DNA of 64,000 bases from Azospirillum sp. RU38E (lineage in GTDB: Bacteria > Pseudomonadota > Alphaproteobacteria > Azospirillales > Azospirillaceae). A program made the position numbers and the translations under genes. Location: contig NZ_FZOI01000012.1 in assembly GCF_900188385.1 (NCBI RefSeq), forward strand, positions 1-64,000, in the 5' to 3' direction. Shown piece by piece: positions 18,827 to 27,401 of the stretch; positions within the stretch are counted from its first letter, which is position 1, and each line of letters starts with the position of its first letter. A model generated the notes under the pieces. The model was not told the DNA's origin. It did not search any database and worked only from the letters and a program-made list of their open reading frames with translations.

Positions 18827-19636
18827 ATGATGCGCCCGGATCGCCGCCAGCTGCTGGCCAGCCTGGCCGCCCTGCCCCTGCTGCTGCCAGGTACCGCCCT
18901 GGCGGCCGGCAGTCTGCTGGACCGCATCCGGCAGCAGGGAACTATCCGGGTCGGAACCACGGGGGATTACTTCCCCTATAGTTTCCGGGATGTGAAGAGC
19001 GGCGGCTTCAAAGGTTATGAGATCGAGGTGGCCAACCGGCTTGCCGCCGATCTGGGGGTGAAGCTGCAATTGGTGCAGGCAACCTGGCCGACCCTGGTGG
19101 CGGGGTTGCTGGCCGGCAAATATGATATCGTGGCGTCCGGCGTGACCATCACGCCGGAGCGGGCCAGGGTGGTGGGGTTCAGCACCCCCTATCTGCGCCC
19201 GGCCTTTCTGCCGATCATCCAGAAAAAGGACGCGGAGCGCTTTCGCAGCTGGGACGATATTGACCAGCCGGGCGTGGTGATCGCCGTGCAGCAGGGCACG
19301 GCCCCGGAACAGATGGCACGGCGCAGCTTCACCAAGGCCAAGCTGCTGAGCGTGGCTGACCCGGTGATCGATTTCACCGAGGTGCTGGCGGGGCGGGCGC
19401 AAGCCGCCTTCACCGACAATCTCTATTTCATGACCAAGATCGGGCGGGAATATCCGCAACTGACCATGGTGCAGGCCGGGGCCCGGCCGGGCAATGAAAC
19501 GGAAAATGCCCTGATGACGGTGAAGGGCGATATGGTTCTGCTGGACTGGCTGGATGAATGGGTGGAAGCCCGGCTGGCCGATGGCTTCTTCACCGGCCTT
19601 TATCACCAATGGTTTGAGCTGGCGACACAGCCGTGA
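18827..19636 (+). CDS. Periplasmic substrate-binding protein, family 3 (PheC-like)
   Basis: 269 residues. A signal peptide with RRQLLASLAALPLLLPG ends near ALAAG. The mature part is a family 3 solute-binding protein: IRVGTTGDYFPYSFRD, GYEIEVANRLAADLGVK, YDIVASGVTITPERA. The family binds polar amino acids; some members are cyclohexadienyl (arogenate) dehydratases, and GTTGDYFPYS and TWPTLVAGLLAGKYDI resemble that branch. It is therefore either an amino-acid receptor or a periplasmic dehydratase. The following permease overlaps its end by 4 bp, which favours transport. Confidence 0.85.
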   Translation: MMRPDRRQLLASLAALPLLLPGTALAAGSLLDRIRQQGTIRVGTTGDYFPYSFRDVKSGGFKGYEIEVANRLAADLGVKLQLVQATWPTLVAGLLAGKYDIVASGVTITPERARVVGFSTPYLRPAFLPIIQKKDAERFRSWDDIDQPGVVIAVQQGTAPEQMARRSFTKAKLLSVADPVIDFTEVLAGRAQAAFTDNLYFMTKIGREYPQLTMVQAGARPGNETENALMTVKGDMVLLDWLDEWVEARLADGFFTGLYHQWFELATQP

Positions 19637-20415
19637 GACGTCCGGCCCCTGCCCTGCCCCTGGCGGTGCTGCTGCTTCTGACAGGGTGCAGTGCGGAGGG
19701 CTGGCATATTGTCAATCCAGCCGATCCAGAAGGCTGGGCCAATCTGCGGTTTCTACTGGAAGGAGCATGGCTGACCCTGGCTTTGTCGGCCATGGCCCTG
19801 CTGTCGGGCGTTGCCATCGGGTTAGGGACGGCTGCCTTGCGCCTGTCACGCCACCGGCCGATGCGGGCGCTGGCGGAAACCTATGTCGAGCTGATGCGGA
19901 CCCTGCCGCTGTTCGTGCTGCTGCTCTGGGTATTCTATGCGCTGCCCATCATGGTGCAGGGGCTGGACCGGGAGGGGTGGGGTTTTGCCCTGCTGGGCCG
20001 GATCGCCGATCTGACACCTTTCACCGCCGCCGTGATGGCGCTGGCGCTGAATGCGGGCGCCTTCCTGTCGGAGATTTTCCGGGCGGGTATTGAGGGGGTG
20101 CCGCGCGGGCAGGTGGAGGCAGCGCAGTCGCTGGGCATGGGCCGCTGGCTGACCCTGCGGCGGATCATCCTACCCCAGGCCCTACGGCGCATGTTGCCGC
20201 CCACGGTCAGCCAGTTCATCCATACGGTAAAGGACAGTTCCCTTGCATCCTCCATCGGTCTGGCGGAGCTGACCCGGCGGGCGACGGAGCTGCAGACGCA
20301 GACCTATCGCCCGCTGGAACTTTATACGCTGCTGGCCTTGGAATATCTGGTGATCCTGTTGCTGCTTTCCCGGCTGGCGCGCTGGCTGGAGCGGCGCTGG
20401 GGGGCGCCGCCTTGA
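19633..20415 (+). CDS. Amino-acid-type ABC permease with lipobox-like N-terminus
   Basis: 260 residues, with several transmembrane segments and the cytoplasmic EAA-type loop EAAQSLGMGRWLTLRRIILPQ typical of polar amino-acid importers. The first 21 residues end in LLLLTGCSAEG, a perfect-looking lipoprotein cleavage box, followed by about 20 polar residues before the first permease helix. That is unusual for this family and may be a bona fide N-terminal lipoprotein tail or a start-site artefact. Translation is coupled to the upstream binding-protein gene (4-bp overlap). No ATPase gene follows, so the transporter must borrow one from elsewhere. Confidence 0.85.
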   Translation: MRRPAPALPLAVLLLLTGCSAEGWHIVNPADPEGWANLRFLLEGAWLTLALSAMALLSGVAIGLGTAALRLSRHRPMRALAETYVELMRTLPLFVLLLWVFYALPIMVQGLDREGWGFALLGRIADLTPFTAAVMALALNAGAFLSEIFRAGIEGVPRGQVEAAQSLGMGRWLTLRRIILPQALRRMLPPTVSQFIHTVKDSSLASSIGLAELTRRATELQTQTYRPLELYTLLALEYLVILLLLSRLARWLERRWGAPP

Positions 20416-20419
20416 GTTT

Positions 20420-20564
20420 CCAAGAGCCATGGATCATGGCTCTTGGTCATTATCAGTTCCCTCAGCGCCGGGCGGCGGCATCCGCCGCCTTGGCTTGCGC
20501 GCCCACGCGGGCGCGGGCCGGCGGTCGCCGGCCTCCAAGGGGCATGGAACATACCCCTTGGTAT
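20420..20564. repeat. Structured multi-hairpin repeat, copy B
   Basis: It fills the convergent junction between the permease stop (20415) and the SGNH gene stop (20564-20566). Hairpins: CCAAGAGCCAT/ATGGCTCTTGG at 20420-20446; GGCGGC/GCCGCC at 20474-20489; CGCGCCC/GGGCGCG at 20498-20515; GGCCGGCG/CGCCGGCC at 20516-20533; CCAAGGGG..CCCCTTGG at 20535-20561. Linkers GTTCCCTCA..CGCCGGGC (20456-20473) and TTGGCTT (20490-20496) match copy A. From that first linker on, spacing equals copy A, yet stems 1, 2, 3 and 5 differ in sequence and still pair. Confidence 0.85.
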
Positions 20565-21802
20565 CATTTCCCCCCGAACAAACTCCTCTCCACTTCTGCC
20601 GCCATGGCAGCATAGCCGGCATCGCTGGGGTGCAGCTTGTCGCCCACATCATAGGCGGGCAGCAACTGCGCCGGGTTGGCGGGATCGCGGGTGGCAGCAT
20701 CGAAATCCACCACACCGTCAAAACCCTCATTCCGGCGGATCCAGTCATTCACCTCCCGCCGGATGGCATCGCCTTCCGGCGAATAATAGCCGGCACCGGC
20801 ATAAGGCATGATGGTGCCGATATAGAGCCGCACCCCATGGGCGTGGGCGCGGTCGCGCAGCTGGGACAGGGCCTGGATCAGCTCCCGCGCGGTCACGGCC
20901 TCTGCCGGGCGGCGGGTGCCGTTGCCGATATCATTGACGCCGATCAGCAGCACCACGCGGCTGACGCCGGGCTGGCCCAGGGCATCGCGGTCAAAGCGGG
21001 CCAGCAGGTTGGCCCCGGCCTGATCGCGCAGCAGCCGATTGCCGGAAATGCCCTGATTCAACACGGCCACGCGGGCCGCCTCATCCTTGCGCGCCGCCAG
21101 CAGGGCGGCCAGCTTGGCCGGATAGGTGCCGGCAGGCTTGGCGTGGCTGACATCACCTTCGGTGATGCTGTCACCAATGGCCACCAGCACAGGGGCGGGC
21201 TGGGCGGCCAGCACCTCCACCGCGCCGACCAGGGTGGGGGCGCGCTTGGTTTCCCCCTGCAACACAGGCGCAACGGTGAGGTCGCCGGGGCCGGCAATGG
21301 TGACCAGGGGTTGATGGCCGGCGACAAAGGTGGGGCCCGGATAATGGATGGAGATCACCAGCCGGTCGCCCGCCGCCACCTTGACGGGCAGCGCGTCGCT
21401 GAGCAGGGGCGCACCGGGCGGCAGCACGGCACCCGTCTGGCCACCGAACAACAGCGGCCGGTCACTGCCGGGGCGGATGCTGCCATCGGCATTCGCAAGG
21501 GCCAGCCGGGCCGCCCCGATCAGGACCGGCCGCGTGCCCAATTCATTGGACAGCCGCACCCGCACAGCCTCCCCCGACGTCACCAGCGGCACAATCTGGC
21601 GGACGGTTTGGTTATCGAAGGAAGGGTTATTACCAGCCGGCAGCGGCGACAGGGCCCAGGCGGGTCGCCAGGCCGGGGCGGCGGTTTCCGCCACTGACGG
21701 CTTCATCCCCACCCCACCCGGGTGGGCGGCACATCCCCCCAGCAGCAACAGGCCAGCCAAGGTCGCGGCAATCAATCCTTGCCGGTGCCGTGATGTGGGC
21801 AT
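20564..21802 (-). CDS. SGNH/GDSL-family lipoprotein esterase
   Basis: 412 residues. The signal sequence ends in LLLLGGCAAH, a standard lipobox. A beta-rich N-terminal half (about 40-190) precedes an SGNH hydrolase domain: block I VAIGDSITEGD, block III LLIGVNDIGNG, and the catalytic Asp/His in DKLHPSDAGY near the end. Similar two-part enzymes are GDSL esterases or lipases acting on acylated sugars or lipids in the envelope; the substrate is unknown. The stop codon touches the end of hairpin repeat B. Confidence 0.88.
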   Translation of the reverse strand: MPTSRHRQGLIAATLAGLLLLGGCAAHPGGVGMKPSVAETAAPAWRPAWALSPLPAGNNPSFDNQTVRQIVPLVTSGEAVRVRLSNELGTRPVLIGAARLALANADGSIRPGSDRPLLFGGQTGAVLPPGAPLLSDALPVKVAAGDRLVISIHYPGPTFVAGHQPLVTIAGPGDLTVAPVLQGETKRAPTLVGAVEVLAAQPAPVLVAIGDSITEGDVSHAKPAGTYPAKLAALLAARKDEAARVAVLNQGISGNRLLRDQAGANLLARFDRDALGQPGVSRVVLLIGVNDIGNGTRRPAEAVTARELIQALSQLRDRAHAHGVRLYIGTIMPYAGAGYYSPEGDAIRREVNDWIRRNEGFDGVVDFDAATRDPANPAQLLPAYDVGDKLHPSDAGYAAMAAEVERSLFGGK

Positions 21803-21878
21803 GAAAGCTCCCTCCCCCCTTTATGAAGAGAGCAGAGGGTATATTATCAGACAAATCATGCCAAGCCTTTGTGAAGGA

Positions 21879-23069
21879 TCAGATACCCCTTTCTCCCCCA
21901 CTGCCGCCAAAGGCATCCATCGCCACCATCATCTGGGCATAGGCCTGTTTTTCAGCCTCCGTCAGCCGGGGATGCCAGATGTCGAAGATCAGCACCACCC
22001 GCGTTTCATCGCTGTCATTCCAGGCCTCATGTTCGATTGTATCATCGAACACCCAGGCCTCCCCCACTTTCCATTCGCGGGTTTCGTTGCCAACGCGGAA
22101 GCCGCATCCGGGCGGCACCAGCAGGGGCAGATGCACCACCAGCCGGGTATTGGCGACGCCGGTATGCGGTGGTATGCGGGTACGGGGCTTCAGCACTGAG
22201 AACATGCCAGCAGGCGAACGGTTGGGAACCGAGGGCTGCGGCATCTGGGCCAGGATTTCCATGGTACGGGGGCAGCGGTCGGCATTGCCGGGAACGGGAC
22301 GCCCTTTCTCCAGCAGGTGAAAGACACTCCAATCCTTGGAGTTATTCAGCGGACGCCATTGATCCAGCGGCATCCAGTCCGGATAATGGATATAGGGTTC
22401 AAAGGCGCTGTCGAGGCTGCGATCCGCCATCACGGCGGCCATTTCCAGCTGAATGTCACGCGTGGCGGATTCCAGCAGGGGCAGCCAGGGAAACTCCTCC
22501 CGATCAAAAAACTCAATCGCTGGCAATCCAGGCAGATGATAATGGGTCGGCTGCTGGTGATAGATTTTGCGGCGCCCCATCATCTGATCGATCAGCTGGT
22601 TCACACGGCGCAGGTCATTGTTGCCAGCCGTGGTGCCGGCCAGGGCGCCGCGCAAGGTCGCCTCCATTTCCCGCTGATAGGCGTCATGCACCTGCTGGGC
22701 GCGGGCCACGGCGCGGCGCGTCGGTTCATCTTTTACGGTTTCCGGGCGGTATTGGGAGAGGGCCACCCCATAGGCCTGACCAGCCTGACGGGCATCACCC
22801 AGCTGGTCAAAAATGGACGCGCGCATCAGCAGGGCCAGAAAACAGCGCGGGTCCACCCGCAAGGCCCCCTCCAGGGCGCCCAGGGCGCCGGTGGCATCCC
22901 CTAAGACCCGCAAGGTCACCGCATAATTGAGCCAGAGCGAGACATCCTGGCCATCGGTTCTTAAACGATCCTCAAGTAATTCTCGCGCCTCGCCAAAGCG
23001 ACGCGCCTCCAGCAGGCGCATGGCGATCAGATTAGCATCTTGTGCTTTGGACCCGGTTGCCGGCTGCAT
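21879..23069 (-). CDS. TPR protein with aspartyl/asparaginyl beta-hydroxylase domain
   Basis: About 396 residues. N-terminal tetratricopeptide-like repeats (RRFGEARELLEDRLRTDGQ, GALGALEGALRVDP) precede a domain of the aspartyl/asparaginyl beta-hydroxylase family, with Fe(II) His ligands in RIPPHTGVANTRLVVHL and FDDTIEHEAWN. Such enzymes use 2-oxoglutarate and oxygen to hydroxylate protein or other substrates; the target is unknown. An in-frame TTG at 23162 extends the frame, but the ATG at 23069 is preferred because the added 31 residues look non-protein-like. The gene is monocistronic, 77 bp from the SGNH gene. Confidence 0.85.
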   Translation of the reverse strand: MQPATGSKAQDANLIAMRLLEARRFGEARELLEDRLRTDGQDVSLWLNYAVTLRVLGDATGALGALEGALRVDPRCFLALLMRASIFDQLGDARQAGQAYGVALSQYRPETVKDEPTRRAVARAQQVHDAYQREMEATLRGALAGTTAGNNDLRRVNQLIDQMMGRRKIYHQQPTHYHLPGLPAIEFFDREEFPWLPLLESATRDIQLEMAAVMADRSLDSAFEPYIHYPDWMPLDQWRPLNNSKDWSVFHLLEKGRPVPGNADRCPRTMEILAQMPQPSVPNRSPAGMFSVLKPRTRIPPHTGVANTRLVVHLPLLVPPGCGFRVGNETREWKVGEAWVFDDTIEHEAWNDSDETRVVLIFDIWHPRLTEAEKQAYAQMMVAMDAFGGSGGERGI

Positions 23070-23197
23070 ATCGGTGGTTTTCCAGGGCTGTGCAAACGCG
23101 ACGTTACTGCTTTGTAACAGCGTGTCACAGAAACGCAGCCCCTGGAAAGGGGGTTTCGACAAAGCACGAAGATTTCGCTGAAGAGGAGATGGATTCT

Positions 23198-23241
23198 AAT
23201 CATGCATGATTATATTTTTCTCTTCATTTCCTTTAGGAAAT
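23198..23241. other. Palindromes between cobC and the hydroxylase gene
   Basis: AATCATGCATGATT (23198-23211) is a perfect 14-bp palindrome. ATTTCC/GGAAAT (23226-23241) forms a small hairpin 14 bp beyond the cobC stop. The hairpin could end the leftward cobC transcript, and the first palindrome could be an operator for the downstream hydroxylase gene. AT content is high. Confidence 0.4.
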
Positions 23242-23254
23242 ACGTAAATACCCT

Positions 23255-24280
23255 TTATTGATTAAGTATTTCGCAGACTCTGCTAAAAGAATGGGCATCT
23301 GCCGGGTGGCCGATACGGACCAGACCCGGCCGATCCGGGAATCGCCGGGTCCAGATGCCGGCGGCCGCCAAATCTGCCCATAAATCCCGCCCGGCGGGGG
23401 AGCGGACGAGCTGGAACAGGTCGGTGCCGCCCAAAGGCGCTATCCCGGCACCGACCAAAGCCCGTTCCAGGGCCTGGCGTGCGCTGGCGAGGCGGGCACG
23501 GCTGGCCGCCTGCCAGTCGATATCCGCCAGGGCCTGACTGGCCACCAGCAAGGCCGGCCCCGCCACCCGCCAGGGGCCCAACCGGTCAGCCATGGCGGCA
23601 ACCAGATTTTCCGGACCCAGCAGGAAACCCAGGCGCAGACCGGCCAAGCCGTAGAATTTGCCGAAGGAGCGCAGGACCAGCAGGCCAGGCCGGCCAATAC
23701 GGGGGGCAAGGCTGAGTGCCGGCATGAGGTCGCAGAAGGCTTCATCCACCACCAGCCAGCCACCACGCATCGCCAGCGCATCGGCCAGGGCCACAAGGGT
23801 AGCCGGCGGGACGATCCGGCCATCGGGATTGTTGGGGTTGACCAGCAAAACGACATCGGGCAGCGGCCCCTCCGGGCTGGGCAGGCCAGCCACCTGTTCC
23901 ACCCGATGGCCGGCGCGGGCCCAGGCGGGTGCATGTTCGCCATAGGTGGGGGCCAGCACCTGCACATGGCCCGGCGGGCGCAGGAAGGGCAAGGTCTGGA
24001 TCAGGATTTGCGAACCGGGGGCCGCCACCAGCAAGGCCGGATCGGCCACACCATAAGCGGTGGCGGCCGCCGCACACAGCGCACGTTCCTGCGCCGGTTC
24101 GGGCAGGCGGGCCCAGGCACTGGCCGGAATGGCGGGCAGCGGATAGGGCCAGGGGTTGATGCCGGTAGACAGATCGATCCAGGGCCAGGGCGCCTGGGGG
24201 AAAAGGGCGGATGCCGCCGCCAGATCCCCGCCATGGGGCTGCGCGGCCCCCGCTTCCATGCTATTGGCTGACACCATCAT
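23255..24280 (-). CDS. cobC: Threonine-phosphate decarboxylase, cobalamin pathway
   Basis: 341 residues, a class I/II aminotransferase fold. PLP-site motifs: LLVNPNNPDGRI, WLVVDEAFCDLMP and the Lys in LRSFGKFYGLAGLRLGF. The N-terminal HGGD and IDLSTGINPWPYP are typical of CobC/CobD, which makes (R)-1-amino-2-propanol O-phosphate for the lower ligand arm of B12. It is divergent from cbiB, whose product uses this compound. Its first ATG (24278-24280) overlaps the cbiB ATG on the other strand. A later Met at 24259 could be the true start; neither has a clear Shine-Dalgarno. Confidence 0.9.
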   Translation of the reverse strand: MMVSANSMEAGAAQPHGGDLAAASALFPQAPWPWIDLSTGINPWPYPLPAIPASAWARLPEPAQERALCAAAATAYGVADPALLVAAPGSQILIQTLPFLRPPGHVQVLAPTYGEHAPAWARAGHRVEQVAGLPSPEGPLPDVVLLVNPNNPDGRIVPPATLVALADALAMRGGWLVVDEAFCDLMPALSLAPRIGRPGLLVLRSFGKFYGLAGLRLGFLLGPENLVAAMADRLGPWRVAGPALLVASQALADIDWQAASRARLASARQALERALVGAGIAPLGGTDLFQLVRSPAGRDLWADLAAAGIWTRRFPDRPGLVRIGHPADAHSFSRVCEILNQ

Positions 24281-25253
24281 GATCGACCTGACCTCACCTT
24301 ATCTTTTGCTGTCACTGGCTTTGCTGCTGGAAGCGCTGCTGGGTTACCCGGATGGGCTTTATCGCCTGATCCGCCATCCGGTGGTGTGGATCGGTGCCGT
24401 GATTTCCCAGCTGGACCGCTGGCTGAACCGGCCGCATTGGCCCACCGTCTGGCGGCGTGCCGGGGGCGTGCTGACAGTGCTGATCCTGCTGGGCAGTGCT
24501 TTGGGCATGGGCGGGGCGCTGCAGATATGGCTGCTGGGCCTGCCGGGTGGGGCCTTGATTGTGGGGCTGCTGGCCAGTGCGCTGCTGGCGCAGCGCAGCC
24601 TTTACCGCTTTGTCGCCGCCGTGCCGGCAGCGCTGCGGCGCGAGGGGCTGGATGGGGGCCAGGCGGCGGTGGCGCATATTGTCGGGCGTGATCCCAACAG
24701 CCTGGATGAGGCGGGCGTCAGCCGTGCCGCCATCGAAAGCCTGGCGGAAAATTTCTCCGACGGGGTGACGGCCCCGGCTTTCTGGCTGGCGGTGGGCGGG
24801 CTGCCGGGCATCCTGGCCTATAAAGCGATCAATACGGCCGACAGCATGATCGGCCACCGCACACCCAAGCATGAAGCGTTCGGCTGGGCCGCGGCCCGGC
24901 TGGACGATCTGGTGAACCTGCCGGCATCGCGGCTGACGGCCCTGTTGCTGGTGGGGGCGGCGGCGGTAACGCGGGGGGCACGGGCCGGGGCTGCCGCCCG
25001 TGCGGTGTGGCGCGACGCCGGCAAGCATCGCAGCCCCAATGCCGGCTGGCCGGAATCCGCCATGGCCGGCGCCCTGGGCCTGCGGCTGGCCGGCCCCCGC
25101 CGCTATGCCGGCGTGATGGTGGATGATCATTGGATGGGGGATGGCCGGGCCGAGGCTGGTGCGGCGGATATCGAAGCGGGCTTGCGGCTGTACCGGCGGG
25201 CGTTGGCGGGCCTGTGGCTGCTGGCCGGGGTTTGGGCCTGGGCGATGGGGTGA
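24279..25253 (+). CDS. cbiB: Adenosylcobinamide-phosphate synthase
   Basis: 324 residues with several membrane segments. LLLEALLGYPDGLYRLIRHP at the start, VGRDPNSLDEAGVSRAAIES, ENFSDGVTAPAFW and KAINTADSMIGHR are family-defining. The enzyme attaches aminopropanol phosphate to adenosylcobyric acid in the membrane, just downstream of CobQ and CobC chemistry, so its neighbours fit. The start is set at 24279, where the normal N-terminus begins; an upstream in-frame extension lies antisense to cobC. It converges on cobQ across a 434-bp gap carrying a REPIN. Confidence 0.92.
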   Translation: MIDLTSPYLLLSLALLLEALLGYPDGLYRLIRHPVVWIGAVISQLDRWLNRPHWPTVWRRAGGVLTVLILLGSALGMGGALQIWLLGLPGGALIVGLLASALLAQRSLYRFVAAVPAALRREGLDGGQAAVAHIVGRDPNSLDEAGVSRAAIESLAENFSDGVTAPAFWLAVGGLPGILAYKAINTADSMIGHRTPKHEAFGWAAARLDDLVNLPASRLTALLLVGAAAVTRGARAGAAARAVWRDAGKHRSPNAGWPESAMAGALGLRLAGPRRYAGVMVDDHWMGDGRAEAGAADIEAGLRLYRRALAGLWLLAGVWAWAMG

Positions 25254-25687
25254 ATTCGGAGTTGGGCGAGGGCCTACGCAACAGTACGCAACAGATTTAT
25301 GTTCGGTGTTGCGTAGGGGGTGCGGGGTGGTTTTGTGGGAGATCAAGGGGTTAGGTGATTGGGGCGGTTGGGCTGGCGGGTTGGTGGGGGTGAAGGCTGC
25401 TCCGAATGGAGGGCGTGCCCCTCCGCTTCCCGTCATCTCACCCTGCCTTCCCCGCGAAAGCGGGGAACCAGGGGGGGCCGAACACCACGCTTCGGTGCCC
25501 TTGGCCCCTGGACCCCCGCTTTCGCGGGGGAGGCAAGAAAAGGCGGAGCGGTACGCCCATTGGCGAATGAAGGGCAGAGCAGACAGCACCGAAAATGGCA
25601 AACCCTTGGTCCCATCCCCCTGCATCGCCCCCTCCCGCTGCCGGTTCAAATTCCGCACCCTAACAGAAAATAGGAAATAATTCCAGA
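25254..25687. other. Convergent gap cbiB/cobQ with TACGCAACA repeats
   Basis: No gene supported. TACGCAACAG occurs twice in tandem (25275-25284, 25285-25294) and again inverted (TGTTGCGTAGG, 25307-25317), so CCTACGCAACA/TGTTGCGTAGG forms a 22-bp-arm stem-loop that may end cbiB transcription. A REPIN follows at 25444-25535. Confidence 0.5.
25444..25535. repeat. REPIN-type repeat, copy 1
   Basis: Two REP arms in inverted orientation: a left arm with CCCCGCGAAAGCGGGG, a right arm with CCCCCGCTTTCGCGGGGG, separated by about 30 bp containing CGCTTCGGTGCCCTTGG. Each arm is itself palindromic, and the whole can fold into one long hairpin. The same unit recurs at 27234 and 45214 in the same orientation. 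Confidence 0.88.
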
Positions 25688-27154
25688 TCACCCGGCGCAG
25701 CGCAGCAGCCCATCCAGGTCCAGATGGCGTTCGCAGGCGGCGGCCAGTTCGTCCAGGGCAGCTTCCACCGTGGCGTCATAGGCAAGGTCGGAGCCGGCAC
25801 CGAAGCCGGAGAGGAAATGGCGGCGGAAAGCATCGTGGCCGAACAGGCCATGGATATAGCAGCCGGCGATACGGCCGTCCGGGGCAATGGCCCCTTCCCC
25901 CGCTGGGCCGGTGGGGCCATGCAGATACAGCATCGGCCGGTTGCGACCGGGGCCGCTGGTGATGCCGACATGCATTTCATAACCGGTCAAAGGTATTTCC
26001 GCATCAATGGCATGACCGGTCACGGCGGTCAGGGTTTTGGCACCGGTCAGCACCGTTTCCACATCCAGCCAGCCCAAGCCTTCCACGCTGGCGGGCGGGC
26101 CTTCGATGCCGTCCGGGTCGCTGATGCGTGTCCCCAGCATCTGATAGCCGCCGCAGATGCCCAGCACGCGCCCGCCCCGGCGGATATGGGCGTGCAGGTC
26201 AATATCCCAGCCCTGGGCGCGGAAGAAGGCAAGGTCGGCAATGGTGGCCTTGCTGCCGGGCAGGATCACCAGATCGGCATCACCCGGCAGAGGCTTGCCG
26301 GGCGGCACCATGGTGATGGTGACACCCGGTTCCAGGCGCAAAGGATCAAAATCATCAAAATTGGCGATGCGGGACAGCATGGGCACGGCGATGCGCAACG
26401 CCCCCTGCCCGCCCCGCCAATGATCCAGCGCCACTGCATCTTCCGCCGGCAGGCGGGAGGCTGCCGGCTGAAAGGGCAGCACGCCGAAGCTGGGCCAGCC
26501 GGTGCGGCGGGTGATTTCCACCAGCCCCTCATCGAACAGGCGGATGTCACCGCGAAATTTGTTGATCAGATAACCGCGGATCATGGCGCGGTCGTCGGCA
26601 TTGACGACGCCATGGGTGCCGACGATGCTGGCGATCACCCCACCCCGGTCAATGTCACCGGCCAGGATGACGGGCACGCCGGCCACCCGAGCAAAGCCCA
26701 TATTGGCAATGTCGCGGGCGCGCAGGTTGATTTCCGCCGGGCTGCCCGCCCCTTCCACCAGCACCAGATCAGCGCCCTGGCCGATGCGGGCGAAACTGTC
26801 CAGCACGGCGGCGAGCAACTCCCCCTTCCGGGCCTGATAATCGGCCGCGCGGGAGGTGCCGATCATCCGGCCCTGGACAATGACCTGGGCGCCGATATCG
26901 CTTTGCGGTTTCAGCAGCACCGGATTCATATGGACAGACGGCACCACCCGGCAGGCGCGGGCCTGCAGCGCCTGCGCCCGGCCGATCTCCCCCCCATCGG
27001 GCGTGACGGCGGCATTGTTGGACATGTTCTGCGGCTTGAACGGCCGCACCAGCAGGCCCCGGTTGCTGTAGGCCCGCGCAAGGGCGGCCACCAGCAGGGA
27101 TTTACCGACATCAGAGCCGGTGCCTTGGATCATCAGTGCGCGGGGGCGGGTCAT
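25688..27154 (-). CDS. cobQ: Cobyric acid synthase
   Basis: 488 residues. The N-terminal ATP-binding domain starts [20 protein letters not shown]. The C-terminal glutamine amidotransferase has the catalytic Cys in [11 protein letters not shown] and His in YIHGLFG. It amidates four carboxyls of adenosylcobyrinic a,c-diamide to give cobyric acid. The frame is open to 27271 through REPIN sequence; the start is set at 27154, just before the conserved [15 protein letters not shown]. It is the last gene of the leftward cob run, separated from cobO by 247 bp holding REPIN copy 2. Confidence 0.92.
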   Translation of the reverse strand: MTRPRALMIQGTGSDVGKSLLVAALARAYSNRGLLVRPFKPQNMSNNAAVTPDGGEIGRAQALQARACRVVPSVHMNPVLLKPQSDIGAQVIVQGRMIGTSRAADYQARKGELLAAVLDSFARIGQGADLVLVEGAGSPAEINLRARDIANMGFARVAGVPVILAGDIDRGGVIASIVGTHGVVNADDRAMIRGYLINKFRGDIRLFDEGLVEITRRTGWPSFGVLPFQPAASRLPAEDAVALDHWRGGQGALRIAVPMLSRIANFDDFDPLRLEPGVTITMVPPGKPLPGDADLVILPGSKATIADLAFFRAQGWDIDLHAHIRRGGRVLGICGGYQMLGTRISDPDGIEGPPASVEGLGWLDVETVLTGAKTLTAVTGHAIDAEIPLTGYEMHVGITSGPGRNRPMLYLHGPTGPAGEGAIAPDGRIAGCYIHGLFGHDAFRRHFLSGFGAGSDLAYDATVEAALDELAAACERHLDLDGLLRCAG

Positions 27155-27233
27155 GGGCGGGCCGGGGGTTGGGGGTGTTTTCTTAAGTCGGCAATAAACC
27201 AAGTGGAGACTGGGTTCCCCCCTTGCCCCCACC

Positions 27234-27325
27234 TGCCTTCCCCGCGTAAGCGGGGAACCAGGGGCCGCCAAGAACCACGCTCTGGTGCCCTTGGCCCCTG
27301 GACCCCCGCTTTCGCGGGGGAGGCA
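27234..27325. repeat. REPIN-type repeat, copy 2
   Basis: Same architecture as the copy at 25444; the left palindrome is interrupted (CCCCGCGTAAGCGGGG) and the right arm is intact. The spacer carries CGCTCTGGTGCCCTTGG. It lies between cobO and cobQ, inside an otherwise tight leftward gene run. Confidence 0.88.
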
Positions 27326-27401
27326 TTAACGAGGTGCGCAAGGTTGAGGCCTACGGGTTTATCGCTGCGATGACCGAAAGTTTAAGGACGAACGACGCCC
27401 C

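Noticed and set aside
20429-21697. 422-codon plus-strand frame over the SGNH hydrolase gene
   Set aside because: It starts in the structured repeat and is antisense to a gene with clear catalytic motifs.
27155-27271. N-terminal extension of cobQ
   Set aside because: It translates REPIN repeat sequence and is not in the CobQ family.
25441-27330. Repeats as a CRISPR array
   Set aside because: Copies are palindromic REP pairs spaced kilobases apart, without regular repeat-spacer order or cas genes.
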